Positions 1-9,272 of a DNA stretch of 46,026 nt are shown piece after piece. The notes under the pieces were generated by a model, which was not told where the DNA came from, did not search any database, and worked only from the letters and a program-made list of their open reading frames with translations. The DNA is from Spirochaetaceae bacterium (lineage in GTDB: Bacteria; Spirochaetota; Spirochaetia; Treponematales; Treponemataceae). Numbering within the stretch: position 1 is the first letter of the stretch; every line of letters begins with the position of its first letter. Both the position numbers and the translations under genes were made by a program. Where the stretch lies: contig JAGBFB010000013.1 of the NCBI GenBank assembly GCA_017936665.1, forward strand, positions 1 through 46,026. The letters run 5' to 3'.

Positions 1-2
1 AA

Positions 3-401
3 ATATCTGTAAAAGTGATTAATATTAATGTAGATAAAGAAAATCCTGTTTTAAATCGTTGCGAGGCTCTCAAGGAATATTCAGAATTTATGGAGCAAGT
101 GAAATTCAACATCGAAAACGAAATTCCAGAGGCACTTACAGTCGCAATCAAGCAATCTATAAAACAAGGCTTTCTTTCAGATTATCTTAGCCGAAAATCC
201 ACGGAGGTTGAAAATATGTTATTAACAGAATACGACTATGACACAGATATCGCTGTTCAACGACAAGAAGCCTACGAAGATGGTGCTCAACAAAAAGCAA
301 TCGAAACTGCTAAGAATGCTCTAAAAATGGATTTACCTATAAAACAAATTTCGACACTTACAGGACTTTCCATTGAAGAAATTCAAGCCCTAGTAAAATA
401 G
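3..401 (+). CDS. Rpn-family PD-(D/E)XK nuclease, C-terminal part (cut by window edge)
   Basis: The reading frame is open from the first bases of the window, so this is the 3' end of a longer gene. A GTG at 15 is an internal codon rather than a convincing start. The visible ~130 residues match the C-terminal tail of the recombination-promoting nuclease / PD-(D/E)XK transposase-like family: a helical segment with a run of Glu/Lys residues, then a short helix-turn-helix-like end reading GLSIEEIQALVK. The catalytic core lies upstream of the window and cannot be judged. Members of this family are often multicopy and horizontally mobile in spirochaete genomes. The identification rests on the tail alone. 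The gene could be intact or decayed outside the window. Confidence 0.72.
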   Translation: MSVKVININVDKENPVLNRCEALKEYSEFMEQVKFNIENEIPEALTVAIKQSIKQGFLSDYLSRKSTEVENMLLTEYDYDTDIAVQRQEAYEDGAQQKAIETAKNALKMDLPIKQISTLTGLSIEEIQALVK

Positions 402-506
402 CCCTTTCTAACCAGAACGAAAGAAGTTCGCAAAATCCCTACTAGTGCAGAAAAAAACTGGCGTAAAAAATGAGTTTAACGAAATTGTTTCAAAAGGCGT
501 AAACTG

Positions 507-594
507 AAATTGACACACACCTGCCTTGCGGAGTGAAACGACGCTCGAGCAGGTCGTGGGGAAATTTTAGTTGAGAGTCTTTTGGGAACATTTA
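507..594 (+). repeat. Degenerate dispersed repeat, copy A
   Basis: This GC-richer stretch stands out from its AT-rich surroundings. It has a clear inverted relative at the far end of the window (45951-46026). Shared blocks in the same order are AATTGA, TTGC, AGTGAAACG, a GC-rich middle with GAGCAGG/GCGAGGCGG, AATTTT and TGAGAG. No reading frame or simple hairpin explains the block order. It is likely a small non-autonomous intergenic repeat family. The rest of 402-675 holds only the nfeD promoter. Confidence 0.55.
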
Positions 595-640
595 TTAAAA
601 AAAATATTTCAAACCATTTTTTTTCTGGTACTAATTATTT

Positions 641-669
641 TTGCAAAATTCTGTAGAGTATGGTAAAAT
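641..669 (+). promoter_or_regulatory. nfeD promoter, predicted leaderless start
   Basis: TTGCAA (641-646), a 17-nt spacer and TAAAAT (664-669) form a sigma-70 promoter with an extended -10 TGG. The ATG at 676 begins six bases after the -10, exactly where transcription should start. There is no Shine-Dalgarno sequence, so the mRNA is predicted to be leaderless. Confidence 0.6.
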
Positions 670-675
670 ATACTC

Positions 676-1122
676 ATGATTGAATTTATTTTACAAAATA
701 TTAGTTGGTTTTGGTTAGCATTAGTTGTAATTTTCACTTTGATTGAAATTTTCACTATGGGGTTAACAACACTTTGGTTTGCCTTGGGTGCTGCAATCAT
801 GATTTTTTTAGGTCGACTTCCTATCCCGTTTGCAGTACAAATTTTTATTTTCTTAATTATTTCAATTATCCTATTATTATTAACTCGTCCAGTTCTAATG
901 AAAAAAATGAAAGTCGGAACTGAAAAAACAAATACAGATAGTTTAATAGGGAAAAAAGCTCTTGTTGTAAAAAGCATCAGTGAATTTGAAAAAGGTGAAA
1001 TCAAGATTAACGGAATTGTTTGGAGTGCAAAAACCGAAGATGGCTCATCAATTCCAGAAAACAGTCAGTGTGAAATCGTAAAAATCGAAGGTGTTACAGC
1101 CATCGTAAAACTTATAAACTAA
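676..1122 (+). CDS. NfeD-family membrane protein
   Basis: A 148-residue NfeD-type protein of the short class without the protease domain. The N-terminal half (about residues 1-75) holds two to three hydrophobic segments with the small linker TRPV after them. The C-terminal part (about 90-148) has the NfeD OB-fold pattern: DSLIGKKALV, then KINGIVWSAK and IVKIEGVTAIVK. These proteins partner with SPFH/stomatin proteins in the membrane and are thought to organise lipid microdomains or membrane quality control. The SPFH gene follows after 21 nt, so the two form an operon. The start ATG has no ribosome binding site and lies six nucleotides after a -10 element. Confidence 0.88.
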   Translation: MIEFILQNISWFWLALVVIFTLIEIFTMGLTTLWFALGAAIMIFLGRLPIPFAVQIFIFLIISIILLLLTRPVLMKKMKVGTEKTNTDSLIGKKALVVKSISEFEKGEIKINGIVWSAKTEDGSSIPENSQCEIVKIEGVTAIVKLIN

Positions 1123-1143
1123 AAAACATAAGGAAGGTAAATT

Positions 1144-2028
1144 ATGCTTTATGTAATTATCGCTTTAATTATCGTAGTTCTTTTATTAGTTGTAACAAAT
1201 ATTAGAATCGTTCCTCAATCACAGGCTTTCATACTAGAAAGACTTGGAGGTTATCTTACAACTTGGCAAGTTGGACTTCATGTTAAACTTCCATTAATTG
1301 ATAGAATTGCAAACAAAGTTTCATTAAAAGAACGAGTTTTGGATTTCAAACCACAGCCAGTTATCACAAAAGATAATGTAACAATGATGATTGATACAGT
1401 TATCTATTTTCAGATTACAGATCCAAAACTTTACACTTATGGTGTAGAAAATCCAATGAATGCTATCGAAAACCTTTCTGCAACTTCTTTGCGTAACATC
1501 ATTGGTGAACTTGACCTTGACGGAACTTTAACTAGCCGAGATGTTATCAATACTAGAATGCGTAGTATTTTGGACGAAGCAACTGATCCTTGGGGAATTA
1601 AAGTAAACCGTGTGGAAGTAAAAAATATTATTCCGCCAGAATCAATCCAAGAAGCCATGGAAAAACAAATGCGTGCCGAACGAGAACGCCGAGAATCAAT
1701 CCTTATTGCTGAAGGTCAAAAGCAATCTGCAATTCTTGTTGCTGAAGGAAAAAAAGCATCAGTTATCTTGGAAGCAGAAGGTCAAAAAGAATCTGCAATC
1801 AGAAAGGCTGAAGGTGAAGCAGAAGCAATCTTAGCCTTGCAAAAAGCAACTGCCGAAGGTCTTGCAATGATAAAAGCAGTTGGAATGGACGAAGCTGTTC
1901 TCAAACTTAGAGGTTTAGAAACTTTTGAAAAAGTAGCAGATGGTCAAGCAACAAAAATCATCATTCCATCAGACTTACAGGATATGAGTGGTCTTGTAAC
2001 TTCAATTTCTGAATTAGCAAAAAAATAA
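1144..2028 (+). CDS. SPFH/Band 7 (stomatin/QmcA-like) membrane protein
   Basis: A 294-residue slipin/QmcA-type protein. One N-terminal membrane anchor (about residues 3-20) leads into the SPFH domain (RIVPQSQAFILERLGGY to about residue 175, with PPESIQEAMEKQMRAERERRESIL). A long Ala/Glu-rich coiled coil with repeated EGQK(K/E)SA units follows (about 185-245). It probably multimerises in the membrane with its NfeD partner encoded 21 nt upstream. A good ribosome site, AAGGAAGG, precedes the ATG. Its terminator appears to lie inside the convergent transporter gene, which ends only 2 nt away. Confidence 0.93.
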   Translation: MLYVIIALIIVVLLLVVTNIRIVPQSQAFILERLGGYLTTWQVGLHVKLPLIDRIANKVSLKERVLDFKPQPVITKDNVTMMIDTVIYFQITDPKLYTYGVENPMNAIENLSATSLRNIIGELDLDGTLTSRDVINTRMRSILDEATDPWGIKVNRVEVKNIIPPESIQEAMEKQMRAERERRESILIAEGQKQSAILVAEGKKASVILEAEGQKESAIRKAEGEAEAILALQKATAEGLAMIKAVGMDEAVLKLRGLETFEKVADGQATKIIIPSDLQDMSGLVTSISELAKK

Positions 2029-2030
2029 TC

Positions 2031-2591
2031 TTATAGAAAGATAATTCCAAAAACCGCACCTAAAAGCATAATTATCACTGGGTGCGGTTTTATTTTTATC
2101 AATGTAAAAACTGCCAAAGAATAAAAAAATACACTTGGTAAATTAAATAAAGAATACCAAATTCCACTTTCATTATAATTATTAAAATTTAGCATAGAAA
2201 GTTCAAATACATTCCAAGCAGCAACTCCGATTAATCCTGTTACAACAGGTCTTATTCCAGAAAAAGCCGCTTTTACTAAAGGCTTATCTTGAATTTTTCC
2301 AAAGAAAGAAGCAATCATAATTATACAAATCAACGAAGGTAAAACAGTTCCTATAGTTGTGATTATTCCACCCAAAACACCATGCAATTCACAGCCAATA
2401 TATGTAGCCATATTTATTCCAATTGGCCCTGGAGTACTTTCTGATATTGCAACCATGTTAAAAAATTTTTCTGGGCTAATAATTCCTTTTTCAACAAGAG
2501 ATTGCTGCATCAAAGTAATTGCAACTTGCCCTCCACCAATAGTAAACAATCCAATATAAAAAAATGTCCAAAATAAACTTACCAAGCTCAT
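2031..2591 (-). CDS. Chromate transporter-type protein, second half (short-chain CHR)
   Basis: A 186-residue integral membrane protein with one CHR domain. It carries the family signatures FxxGGGQVA near residue 20 and SESTPGPIGINMATYIG at about 50-65, followed by four to five hydrophobic segments. Short-chain CHR proteins work as pairs of oppositely oriented halves; they are annotated as chromate efflux but the natural anion is often unknown. The start codon overlaps the stop of the upstream half by 4 nt (ATGA type), which implies translational coupling and fixed stoichiometry. Its last 15 or so codons contain the terminator of the convergent SPFH operon. Confidence 0.88.
   Translation of the reverse strand: MSLVSLFWTFFYIGLFTIGGGQVAITLMQQSLVEKGIISPEKFFNMVAISESTPGPIGINMATYIGCELHGVLGGIITTIGTVLPSLICIIMIASFFGKIQDKPLVKAAFSGIRPVVTGLIGVAAWNVFELSMLNFNNYNESGIWYSLFNLPSVFFYSLAVFTLIKIKPHPVIIMLLGAVFGIIFL
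2051..2098 (+). terminator. Terminator for the nfeD-SPFH operon, embedded in the convergent coding sequence
   Basis: A perfect 10-bp inverted repeat (2051-2060 with 2081-2090, AAACCGCACC) is followed by TTTTATTTTT on the plus strand. It is the only good terminator for the plus-strand operon. It lies entirely within the last codons of the minus-strand chromate transporter gene. Confidence 0.7.
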
Positions 2592-3187
2592 TTTTCACCT
2601 TCTATTTTGTCACATTTTTTTGTGGTTGTTACTACATAAGATAAAATACCTATAAAAGCTCCAGCAATAATCACTATAGGAGATGGAACTTTAAATACAA
2701 CAAGTGCTACAAAAGAACCTATCACTAAAAAAATTCCAACTATATTTTTCCATGATTTTACAGAATTCTTTATGAATTTCCAAAGAATACTTGTTAATAA
2801 GGCTGCAACTGCAACATTTATTCCTGCAAGTGCTTTTTGAACCCAAATTATTTCAGAAAAAGTTTCTAAAAAGTAAGCAATAATCGTAATGATTATTACA
2901 GAAGGAGTTACAACTCCACAGGTTGCAATAATTCCTCCTAAAATTCCTTGCAAATTATATCCAATGAAGGTTGCCACATTTACTGCAATTATACCTGGAG
3001 TAATTTGCCCGATGGCATAATAATCCATCATTTCATCTTTTGTAGTCCATTTTAATTTATCTATCAAAGTTCTTTCTAAAATTGGAAGCATTGCCAAACC
3101 TCCACCAAAAGTAACGGCTCCAATTTTAAAAAATGTAAAAAAAAGTTGAAAAAGCAATTTTATTTTATTTTTAAGACTATCTTTCAT
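2588..3187 (-). CDS. Chromate transporter-type protein, first half (short-chain CHR)
   Basis: A roughly 199-residue CHR-domain membrane protein. The family motifs are FKIGAVTFGGGLAML near the N-terminus and YAIGQITPGIIAVNVATFIG in the middle, with about five or six hydrophobic segments. The open frame runs 39 codons further upstream, but that part overlaps leuS and its promoter. The ATG at 3187 has AAGGA at the right distance and begins MKDSLKNK, so it is preferred. It is co-transcribed with the partner half. Its promoter abuts the leuS promoter head to head. Confidence 0.88.
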   Translation of the reverse strand: MKDSLKNKIKLLFQLFFTFFKIGAVTFGGGLAMLPILERTLIDKLKWTTKDEMMDYYAIGQITPGIIAVNVATFIGYNLQGILGGIIATCGVVTPSVIIITIIAYFLETFSEIIWVQKALAGINVAVAALLTSILWKFIKNSVKSWKNIVGIFLVIGSFVALVVFKVPSPIVIIAGAFIGILSYVVTTTKKCDKIEGEK

Positions 3188-3205
3188 AAAAAAATCCTTA
3201 AAATA

Positions 3206-3234
3206 AGTATATCGATTTATAAAAAATTTATCTA
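3206..3234 (-). promoter_or_regulatory. Promoter of the split CHR transporter
   Basis: On the minus strand TAGATA (3229-3234), a 17-nt spacer and TATACT (3206-3211) fit a sigma-70 promoter. The -35 box touches the leuS -35 box without a gap. Confidence 0.5.
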
Positions 3235-3263
3235 TTGCCCGATATAACAGAATTTGGTATAAT
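3235..3263 (+). promoter_or_regulatory. leuS promoter
   Basis: TTGCCC (3235-3240), a 17-nt spacer and a perfect TATAAT (3258-3263) preceded by TGG (extended -10). Transcription would start near 3270, giving a leader of about 28 nt. Confidence 0.7.
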
Positions 3264-3297
3264 AGAATAAATTTTATATTACAAGTGAGTTGAAAAA

Positions 3298-5841
3298 ATG
3301 GCAAAATATCCTTTTGAAACTATTGAGCCAAAATGGCAAAACTATTGGGAAAAAAATAAGACTTTCAAAGTAACAGAAGACACAAAATTTGAAAAAGCAA
3401 AGCGTCGTTATGTTTTGGATATGTTTCCATATCCATCTGCACAAGGATTACATGTTGGACATCCTGAAGGATACACAGCAACAGATATTTATTGTCGCTA
3501 TTTGCGTATGAATGGATATAATGTTTTACACCCTATGGGATATGATGCTTTTGGACTTCCTGCCGAAAATTACGCTATTAAAACAGGAACTCATCCTGCA
3601 ATTACAACAAATGCAAACATAGAAAACTTTACTCGTCAAATTAAAGCCTTAGGCTTTTCTTATGACTGGGATAGATGTGTTTCTACTTGTACTCCTGATT
3701 ATTACAAATGGACTCAGTGGATTTTCTTGCAATTATACAAAAAAGGATTAGCCTACGAAGCTGAAACTCCTATCAACTGGTGTCCTAGTTGTATGACAGG
3801 TCTTGCAAACGAAGAAGTAAAAGAAGGTCGCTGTGATAGATGTGGTGAAATTGTAACTCGCAAAACTATCCGCCAGTGGATTTTGAAAATCACAGCTTAT
3901 GCAGATAGACTTTTGGAAGATCTTGATGGATTAGATTGGCCAGAGTCAGTTAAATTGATGCAAAAAAACTGGATTGGTCGCAGTGAAGGTGCTGAAGTTA
4001 CTTTCAAAATTGCTGATAAAGACGGAAATCCAACAGATGATGGATTAACTGTATACACAACTCGCTGTGATACACTTTTTGGGGCAACTTATATGGTAAT
4101 TGCTCCTGAACATCGTCTTGTTTCAAAACTTACAACTGCTGAACAAAAACAAAGTGTAGAAGAATACATTGATGCTGCTGCAAAAAAATCTGACCTAGAA
4201 CGCACAGATTTAGCAAAAGATAAAACTGGTGTTTTTTCAGGAAGTTACGCAATCAATCCTGTAAATGGAAAATTGATTCCTATCTGGATTGCAGATTATG
4301 TACTTATTTCTTACGGAACAGGTGCAATTATGGCAGTACCTGCCCACGATGATAGAGACTGGGAATTTGCAAAAAAATTCAATTTACCTATCATCGAAGT
4401 TCTAAAATCTGAAGTTGATGTTCAAGAACAAGCCTGGACAGAAGATGGAATTCATGTAAACAGTGAATTTTTAGATGGATTGAACAAGGCAGATGCTATT
4501 GCAAAAATGCTTAACTGGCTTGAAGAAAACAAATGTGGTAAAAAAGCTGTAAATTATAAACTAAGAGACTGGGTTTACAGTCGCCAACGATACTGGGGAG
4601 AACCAATTCCACTAGTTCACTGTGAAAAATGTGGTTGCGTACCTGTACCAGAAGACCAACTTCCTGTTGAACTTCCTAATGTAAAATCTTATCAACCTAC
4701 AGGAACAGGAGAAAGTCCTCTTGCTGCAATCGACGAATGGGTAAATTGTACTTGTCCAACTTGTGGTGGAAAAGCCAAACGAGAAACAAATACAATGCCA
4801 CAGTGGGGAGGTTCATGTTGGTACTACCTTAGATATCTTGACCCAAATAATGACAAAGAATTTGCAAGCAAAAATGCTGTGGATTATTGGATGCCAGTTG
4901 ATTTATATGTTGGAGGCGCAGAACACGCAGTTCTTCACCTATTGTATGCAAGATTCTGGCACAAAGTCTTATTTGACTTAAGACTTGTAAACACAAAAGA
5001 ACCTTTCCAAAGATTAGTTAACCAAGGATTGATTACTTCATTTGCTTTCCAACGCAAAAACAAAACTTTAGTTCCTACAGACTGTGTTGAAGAAAAAGAT
5101 GGAAAGTTCTTTGAAAAAGGAACAGATGAAGAACTAGAACGTGTTATTGCAAAAATGTCAAAATCCCTTAAAAATGTTGTTAATCCAGATGATGTTATCA
5201 AAGAATTTGGTGCAGATTCTGTTCGTATGTACGAAATGTTTATGGGACCTCTTGAAATTTCAAAGCCATGGAGTACACAAGGATTGATTGGTGTAAACAG
5301 ATTTCTTGAAAAAATCTGGGCAGTTTCAGAAAAACCTCTGGTTGATGAAGAACCAACTGGCGAAATTAGAAAAATTTTGCACAAAACAATCAAAAAAGTT
5401 ACAGAAGATACTTCTTCATTGAATTTTAACACAGCAATTAGTGCAATGATGATTTTTATAAATGATGTTTCAAAACTAGATAAAATTCCAAAAAGTTTAT
5501 GGACAGATTTTGTAAAAATGCTTTCTGTGTACGCTCCACACTTAGGGGAAGAACTTTGGGAAAAACTTGGTTTTGGAGATTCAGCAAAGCCAGAAGGTAC
5601 AATTGCTTACGAAAAATGGCCTGAATACAATGAAGAATATTGTAAAGACAATGAATGTACAATTATGGTTTCTATCAACGGAAAAATGAGAGATAAATTT
5701 ATTGCTCCAATGAATACACCAAATGCAGAACTTGAAAAAATTGCTTTAGATACTGAAGGTGCAAAGAAATTTATGGAAGGAAAAACTCCAGTAAAAGTAA
5801 TTGTTGTTCCAAACAAACTAGTAAATATCGTAATCAAATAA
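3298..5841 (+). CDS. leuS: Leucine--tRNA ligase
   Basis: An 847-residue class I aminoacyl-tRNA synthetase of normal bacterial length that charges tRNA-Leu. Visible motifs are the HIGH-type HVGH at residues 52-55 within the MFPYPSAQG context, Zn-type CPSC and CDRC pairs near 165-185, the CP1 editing domain with the [19 protein letters not shown] block, the [11 protein letters not shown] connection, and KMSKS at about 619-623. The C-terminal anticodon-binding and tail domains are complete, ending VNIVIK. The ATG is preceded by a weak GTGAG. It is a monocistronic housekeeping gene with its own promoter and a shared downstream terminator. Confidence 0.98.
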   Translation: MAKYPFETIEPKWQNYWEKNKTFKVTEDTKFEKAKRRYVLDMFPYPSAQGLHVGHPEGYTATDIYCRYLRMNGYNVLHPMGYDAFGLPAENYAIKTGTHPAITTNANIENFTRQIKALGFSYDWDRCVSTCTPDYYKWTQWIFLQLYKKGLAYEAETPINWCPSCMTGLANEEVKEGRCDRCGEIVTRKTIRQWILKITAYADRLLEDLDGLDWPESVKLMQKNWIGRSEGAEVTFKIADKDGNPTDDGLTVYTTRCDTLFGATYMVIAPEHRLVSKLTTAEQKQSVEEYIDAAAKKSDLERTDLAKDKTGVFSGSYAINPVNGKLIPIWIADYVLISYGTGAIMAVPAHDDRDWEFAKKFNLPIIEVLKSEVDVQEQAWTEDGIHVNSEFLDGLNKADAIAKMLNWLEENKCGKKAVNYKLRDWVYSRQRYWGEPIPLVHCEKCGCVPVPEDQLPVELPNVKSYQPTGTGESPLAAIDEWVNCTCPTCGGKAKRETNTMPQWGGSCWYYLRYLDPNNDKEFASKNAVDYWMPVDLYVGGAEHAVLHLLYARFWHKVLFDLRLVNTKEPFQRLVNQGLITSFAFQRKNKTLVPTDCVEEKDGKFFEKGTDEELERVIAKMSKSLKNVVNPDDVIKEFGADSVRMYEMFMGPLEISKPWSTQGLIGVNRFLEKIWAVSEKPLVDEEPTGEIRKILHKTIKKVTEDTSSLNFNTAISAMMIFINDVSKLDKIPKSLWTDFVKMLSVYAPHLGEELWEKLGFGDSAKPEGTIAYEKWPEYNEEYCKDNECTIMVSINGKMRDKFIAPMNTPNAELEKIALDTEGAKKFMEGKTPVKVIVVPNKLVNIVIK

Positions 5842-5861
5842 AAAATGTGATTACACAAAAA

Positions 5862-5917
5862 AGGTCGTCTACAAAGTTTTTAATTAAATAAACTTTACGG
5901 ACGACCTAATTTTTTTA
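5862..5917. terminator. Bidirectional terminator between leuS and the carboxypeptidase gene
   Basis: AGGTCGTC (5862-5869) pairs perfectly with GACGACCT (5900-5907), and further AAAGTTT/AAACTTT pairing lies inside. The stem is flanked by T-runs in both directions, so it can stop both convergent transcripts. Confidence 0.8.
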
Positions 5918-5929
5918 TTTATAAAAAAA

Positions 5930-6748
5930 TTATTCGATAGATAACTGATTCCAATTATGAATGAACTCAATCATATACTGTTGTACATTTTTAAACCATT
6001 TTTTTTGGAAAGCACAGGCAGGTTTTCCTATATATCTATAATGCCAACATTCCCAACGATAACCGGTAACTGCCTCGTATCCTTTAGGATAAGATAAAGA
6101 CCAACCATAATCCATTGCATTTGCAGCAAGCCATTTTCCTGCTTTGGTTTCAGCATATTCGTCAGTTATTGAGCCAAAATCTACAGCAGTTCCAAGTTGA
6201 TGCTGACTTGTTCCAGGTCGTGCTGATTCTCTATCAGCGGCAGCCTGTCCCATCTGTTTCACATTTCGTTCGTACACAATTTTTTGATAATCATAAGACC
6301 TAAATGTAGAACTAACCACCAAAGTAATTCCGTCATTTTTGGCAGCCTGACCCATAACACGCAACGCTTTTTCCGCAGGAGTTCTTAAAGATAAATCATT
6401 TCTGTAAAAAACATAATCATCATTTTTTTCTAAAGGAAGAACATCGCTAGGCTTATAATCCTTTTCTAAAAAATGGGATTTATCTGCTATTACAAACAAA
6501 TCGTCATGATTATTTTGTAAAACATAGTTCAAATCTAATAAAAAGGCTTCTTTATTTTTCAAGATAAAATCAGCAACTTCGGGAGCTTCACCTTGAATGT
6601 TTGTAAAAGGATAGTTTCCGTTAGCAAAAAGAGCTTCTAACTTCTTTTCATCTTCAGTTTTACAAGAAGCAGATAAAGTTACAAACATCAACACCGTAAT
6701 AAACACCAAAGGCGAAGTAATACGAGAAAATATTTTTTTTTGAATCAT
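5930..6748 (-). CDS. LAS-family D-alanyl-D-alanine carboxypeptidase lipoprotein (VanY/DacB-like)
   Basis: A 272-residue zinc peptidase of the LAS family. The signal peptide ends in the lipobox LSASC with Cys at about 29. The catalytic domain shows SSTFRSYDYQ, then SQHQLGTAVDFG (the SxHxxGxAxD zinc motif) and ECWHYRY (ExxWH). It should trim peptidoglycan stem peptides from the outer face of the inner membrane. A TTG nine bases upstream would also be in frame, but GGAAG sits at the right distance from the ATG at 6748, so that start is chosen. The start is one base past the stop of the STAS gene, so it is the last gene of the phosphatase operon. That links envelope remodelling to the signalling proteins. 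Confidence 0.9.
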   Translation of the reverse strand: MIQKKIFSRITSPLVFITVLMFVTLSASCKTEDEKKLEALFANGNYPFTNIQGEAPEVADFILKNKEAFLLDLNYVLQNNHDDLFVIADKSHFLEKDYKPSDVLPLEKNDDYVFYRNDLSLRTPAEKALRVMGQAAKNDGITLVVSSTFRSYDYQKIVYERNVKQMGQAAADRESARPGTSQHQLGTAVDFGSITDEYAETKAGKWLAANAMDYGWSLSYPKGYEAVTGYRWECWHYRYIGKPACAFQKKWFKNVQQYMIEFIHNWNQLSIE

Positions 6749-6749
6749 T

Positions 6750-7076
6750 CTACACAACTTCCGTTACAGATTGAATTATTGGAAACATATCCAAAAATCC
6801 TGTAGATTCAATAGCTTTTCGAGCAGCACTAGAAGGTCGCATTATGTAAACCTTGTAATTACTATCTTCTGCATCATTATAGGCTGCTAAAATAACACCA
6901 ATACCTGTTGAATCAATTTTGTTAATTTCTGACAAATCTAAAACAAGATTAGTATCTTTAACCAAAGAGTATACTTTTGTCTGGAAATCTGTAAAAGTAT
7001 ATGAATTTATAGTACCCGCAACTTCTAATAAAACGTAGTTAGCACCTTTTTTTTCAACTAGTGTGACCTGATCCAT
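6750..7076 (-). CDS. STAS-domain anti-anti-sigma factor (SpoIIAA/RsbV-like)
   Basis: A 108-residue single STAS domain. The phosphorylation site is visible as DSTGIG with Ser56, preceded by the typical LVLDLSEINKI strand. In this family the unphosphorylated protein captures an anti-sigma kinase or another partner. SpoIIE-type phosphatases remove the phosphate. Two such phosphatases are encoded immediately upstream, which makes the pairing convincing. No anti-sigma kinase (SpoIIAB/RsbW type) lies in the window, so the kinase and final target are elsewhere. GGAGG precedes the ATG. The upstream gene stops 12 nt before it. Confidence 0.93.
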   Translation of the reverse strand: MDQVTLVEKKGANYVLLEVAGTINSYTFTDFQTKVYSLVKDTNLVLDLSEINKIDSTGIGVILAAYNDAEDSNYKVYIMRPSSAARKAIESTGFLDMFPIIQSVTEVV

Positions 7077-7088
7077 TTAATCCTCCAA

Positions 7089-9269
7089 TTAAGCCTTTAC
7101 ATTCTTAAGATATTTTACTGCGATAACACTCAAGTCATCTTCAAGTTCTTTTGAAGTAAATTCAAGAAGTTCTGAATGTAAGAATTTTGCCATCTTATCA
7201 GCAGGATATGCCATATTTTCATGAATAGATTTTTGAACTCTATCCTTTCCAAATGGTTCACCACGCAAAGATTCTGAATCAATAAGACCATCAGTACAAG
7301 CAACGATAATATCACCTGGGTTAAGTTTTACCTTTTTAACCTTTACAATCTTAGATACGTCTTTAACAAATCCTAGAATTCGTCCATCACCTTGAATTTC
7401 AATAACATTATTGTAAGCTTGGTTATACATGAACAACGCAGGAACACCACAGTTAATGTAGTACATTGTATTTTCTTTGAAATCTACTAAGGCAAAAAGA
7501 CCAGCTAAGAAAGTTCCCTTTGGAAGATTCATTCTGATAAAGTAATTTACTTTCTGTACCAATTCTTTGAAATCTTTTGTTTCGCTCAAGAAAGTTCTAA
7601 TAAGAGATTTCAAGATAACCATAGACATACTTGCGTTAATACCTTTACCACTTACGTCACCAATTACCATGATATAACGTTCATCTGTAAGTCTGATGAA
7701 GTCCACAAATTCACCACCAAGGTTATGTGCAGAAACAGAGATATATCCAACATCTACTTTTGGATTGTTAATTATATCGATATTTTCCTGAATAGACTGA
7801 ATAATCTGACCAGACATCTGAAGTTCTCTAATAACAGTACCTACAACAGACTCGTTTGCAATATTCTTCATATAGTAACCAATAACGAAGAAATATGAAT
7901 ACAAATTCTGGAAAGTGTCAAAGTCGTAATCTGAATAAGCACCACCGTTTCGTTTTGCACCTAAGAATAATACACCAAAAATATGTCGACCTTCCCTCAA
8001 GAGAATAAGTGCTTCTGATTTTGTTTTTTCAAATAATCCTGTTAACTCATTTTGAACACCTTGATAAATATGGTCAGATTCGATATGAGATTTGAAAACT
8101 ACAGAACGATTTGCATTTAGCAAAAGATCAAAAGTATTTGTATCAAGAGGAAGTTCTACCTCCAATCCAGTTGAACTGTAAGCAACAGAAAGGAAGCGTT
8201 CTTTTAATTCTATTAAAATTTCTACAGAAGAAACATCCAAAGTTTCCTGCAAAATATCAACTACATTTTGAGTTACAACATCAGAAGAGTCTTCATAATC
8301 GATACTTGCAAGTTTTTCTTCTAATCGTCGAGAATATTTACTATCATAATTTTTATTTCTTCCCCGTAGAAATTTTGCTAAGTTGTATCCAATTAGAAGG
8401 ATTACCAATACACCTAAAAGATAAAATAAAACAAATTGAACTGGTTGTTCTTGTCTTAAAGGTAATAATAAAGCAAATAATACACCAGCTAAAATTGCTT
8501 CAAAAAGGAAAGTATAAAAGAATTTACCCAAAGAAATTAATACAGATTTTACATCAAAGGATTCTGAAAGAGTAACTGATTTGTACAACATCAATACCAT
8601 TAAAACTAATCCAGCTGTAAATAATGTATCGTACATTGCAAAAGCAGGATAAGATTTTGAAACCCAGAAAAGAAGTCCAAAAATTCCCCATACAATTACA
8701 GCACTCAAAATTGTAAACAATGTTTGTTGTCTATATACAATTTGTGTTCCTGTTGCCATTTTAACTAAAAGTGATAAAACTCCAATTAATGGTAGGAGTG
8801 CAATATAAATCACGTAATACAAATCCATCCATGTAATTTGAGAGACACCTTCAATAGTGATAGGAAGATCCATCGGTTTTCCAGTAATAACAATTCCGTT
8901 TTCAGAAGTAACAACTAATGAATCAAATTGGAAGAACAATATGTATACAGCACAACCTATAAATATAACTTGGAACGCAATTGTTAAAAAGTTTGACTTA
9001 AACTTAGGATACATCAAACAATACAAAGCATAGTTTACTGATAACATTGCACCCATTAACAACATCAAAGTTCCTATTACGGAAGAAATCTTTGTATTGT
9101 TAAAGAACGAAATCATAACACTAGCTGCATTAAACAAAGCCACTACTGATACAAACAATGTAATATTGATTAATGGTCGGATTTTTTCTTCATCAGTCTT
9201 AACATCAATCATCATCGTAAACCAGATGAGAATAACTGCAAATAAAATATTTAATATAACAAAAATCAT
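7089..9269 (-). CDS. Multi-pass membrane sensor with SpoIIE-type PPM phosphatase
   Basis: A 726-residue protein. The first 300 residues hold about eight hydrophobic segments. A GAF-like region follows (about 320-480) and then a SpoIIE/PP2C phosphatase domain (about 510-720). The phosphatase shows GDVSGKG, ACTDGLIDS and a terminal DDLSV block. The first metal-site block reads GGEFVDF, with Glu where GGD is usual. It probably dephosphorylates the STAS protein encoded next. Its ribosome site (GAGAGG) lies inside the last codons of the previous gene and the gap is 3 nt, so translation is coupled. The input signal is unknown. Confidence 0.88.
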   Translation of the reverse strand: MIFVILNILFAVILIWFTMMIDVKTDEEKIRPLINITLFVSVVALFNAASVMISFFNNTKISSVIGTLMLLMGAMLSVNYALYCLMYPKFKSNFLTIAFQVIFIGCAVYILFFQFDSLVVTSENGIVITGKPMDLPITIEGVSQITWMDLYYVIYIALLPLIGVLSLLVKMATGTQIVYRQQTLFTILSAVIVWGIFGLLFWVSKSYPAFAMYDTLFTAGLVLMVLMLYKSVTLSESFDVKSVLISLGKFFYTFLFEAILAGVLFALLLPLRQEQPVQFVLFYLLGVLVILLIGYNLAKFLRGRNKNYDSKYSRRLEEKLASIDYEDSSDVVTQNVVDILQETLDVSSVEILIELKERFLSVAYSSTGLEVELPLDTNTFDLLLNANRSVVFKSHIESDHIYQGVQNELTGLFEKTKSEALILLREGRHIFGVLFLGAKRNGGAYSDYDFDTFQNLYSYFFVIGYYMKNIANESVVGTVIRELQMSGQIIQSIQENIDIINNPKVDVGYISVSAHNLGGEFVDFIRLTDERYIMVIGDVSGKGINASMSMVILKSLIRTFLSETKDFKELVQKVNYFIRMNLPKGTFLAGLFALVDFKENTMYYINCGVPALFMYNQAYNNVIEIQGDGRILGFVKDVSKIVKVKKVKLNPGDIIVACTDGLIDSESLRGEPFGKDRVQKSIHENMAYPADKMAKFLHSELLEFTSKELEDDLSVIAVKYLKNVKA

Positions 9270-9272
9270 CTT

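Noticed and set aside
609-1004. 131-codon minus-strand frame over nfeD
   Set aside because: It overlaps the conserved nfeD gene antisense; its hydrophobic look is a mirror of the membrane segments.
4935-5432. 165-codon minus-strand frame inside leuS
   Set aside because: It is antisense to strongly conserved leuS codons, has no ribosome site and no family resemblance.
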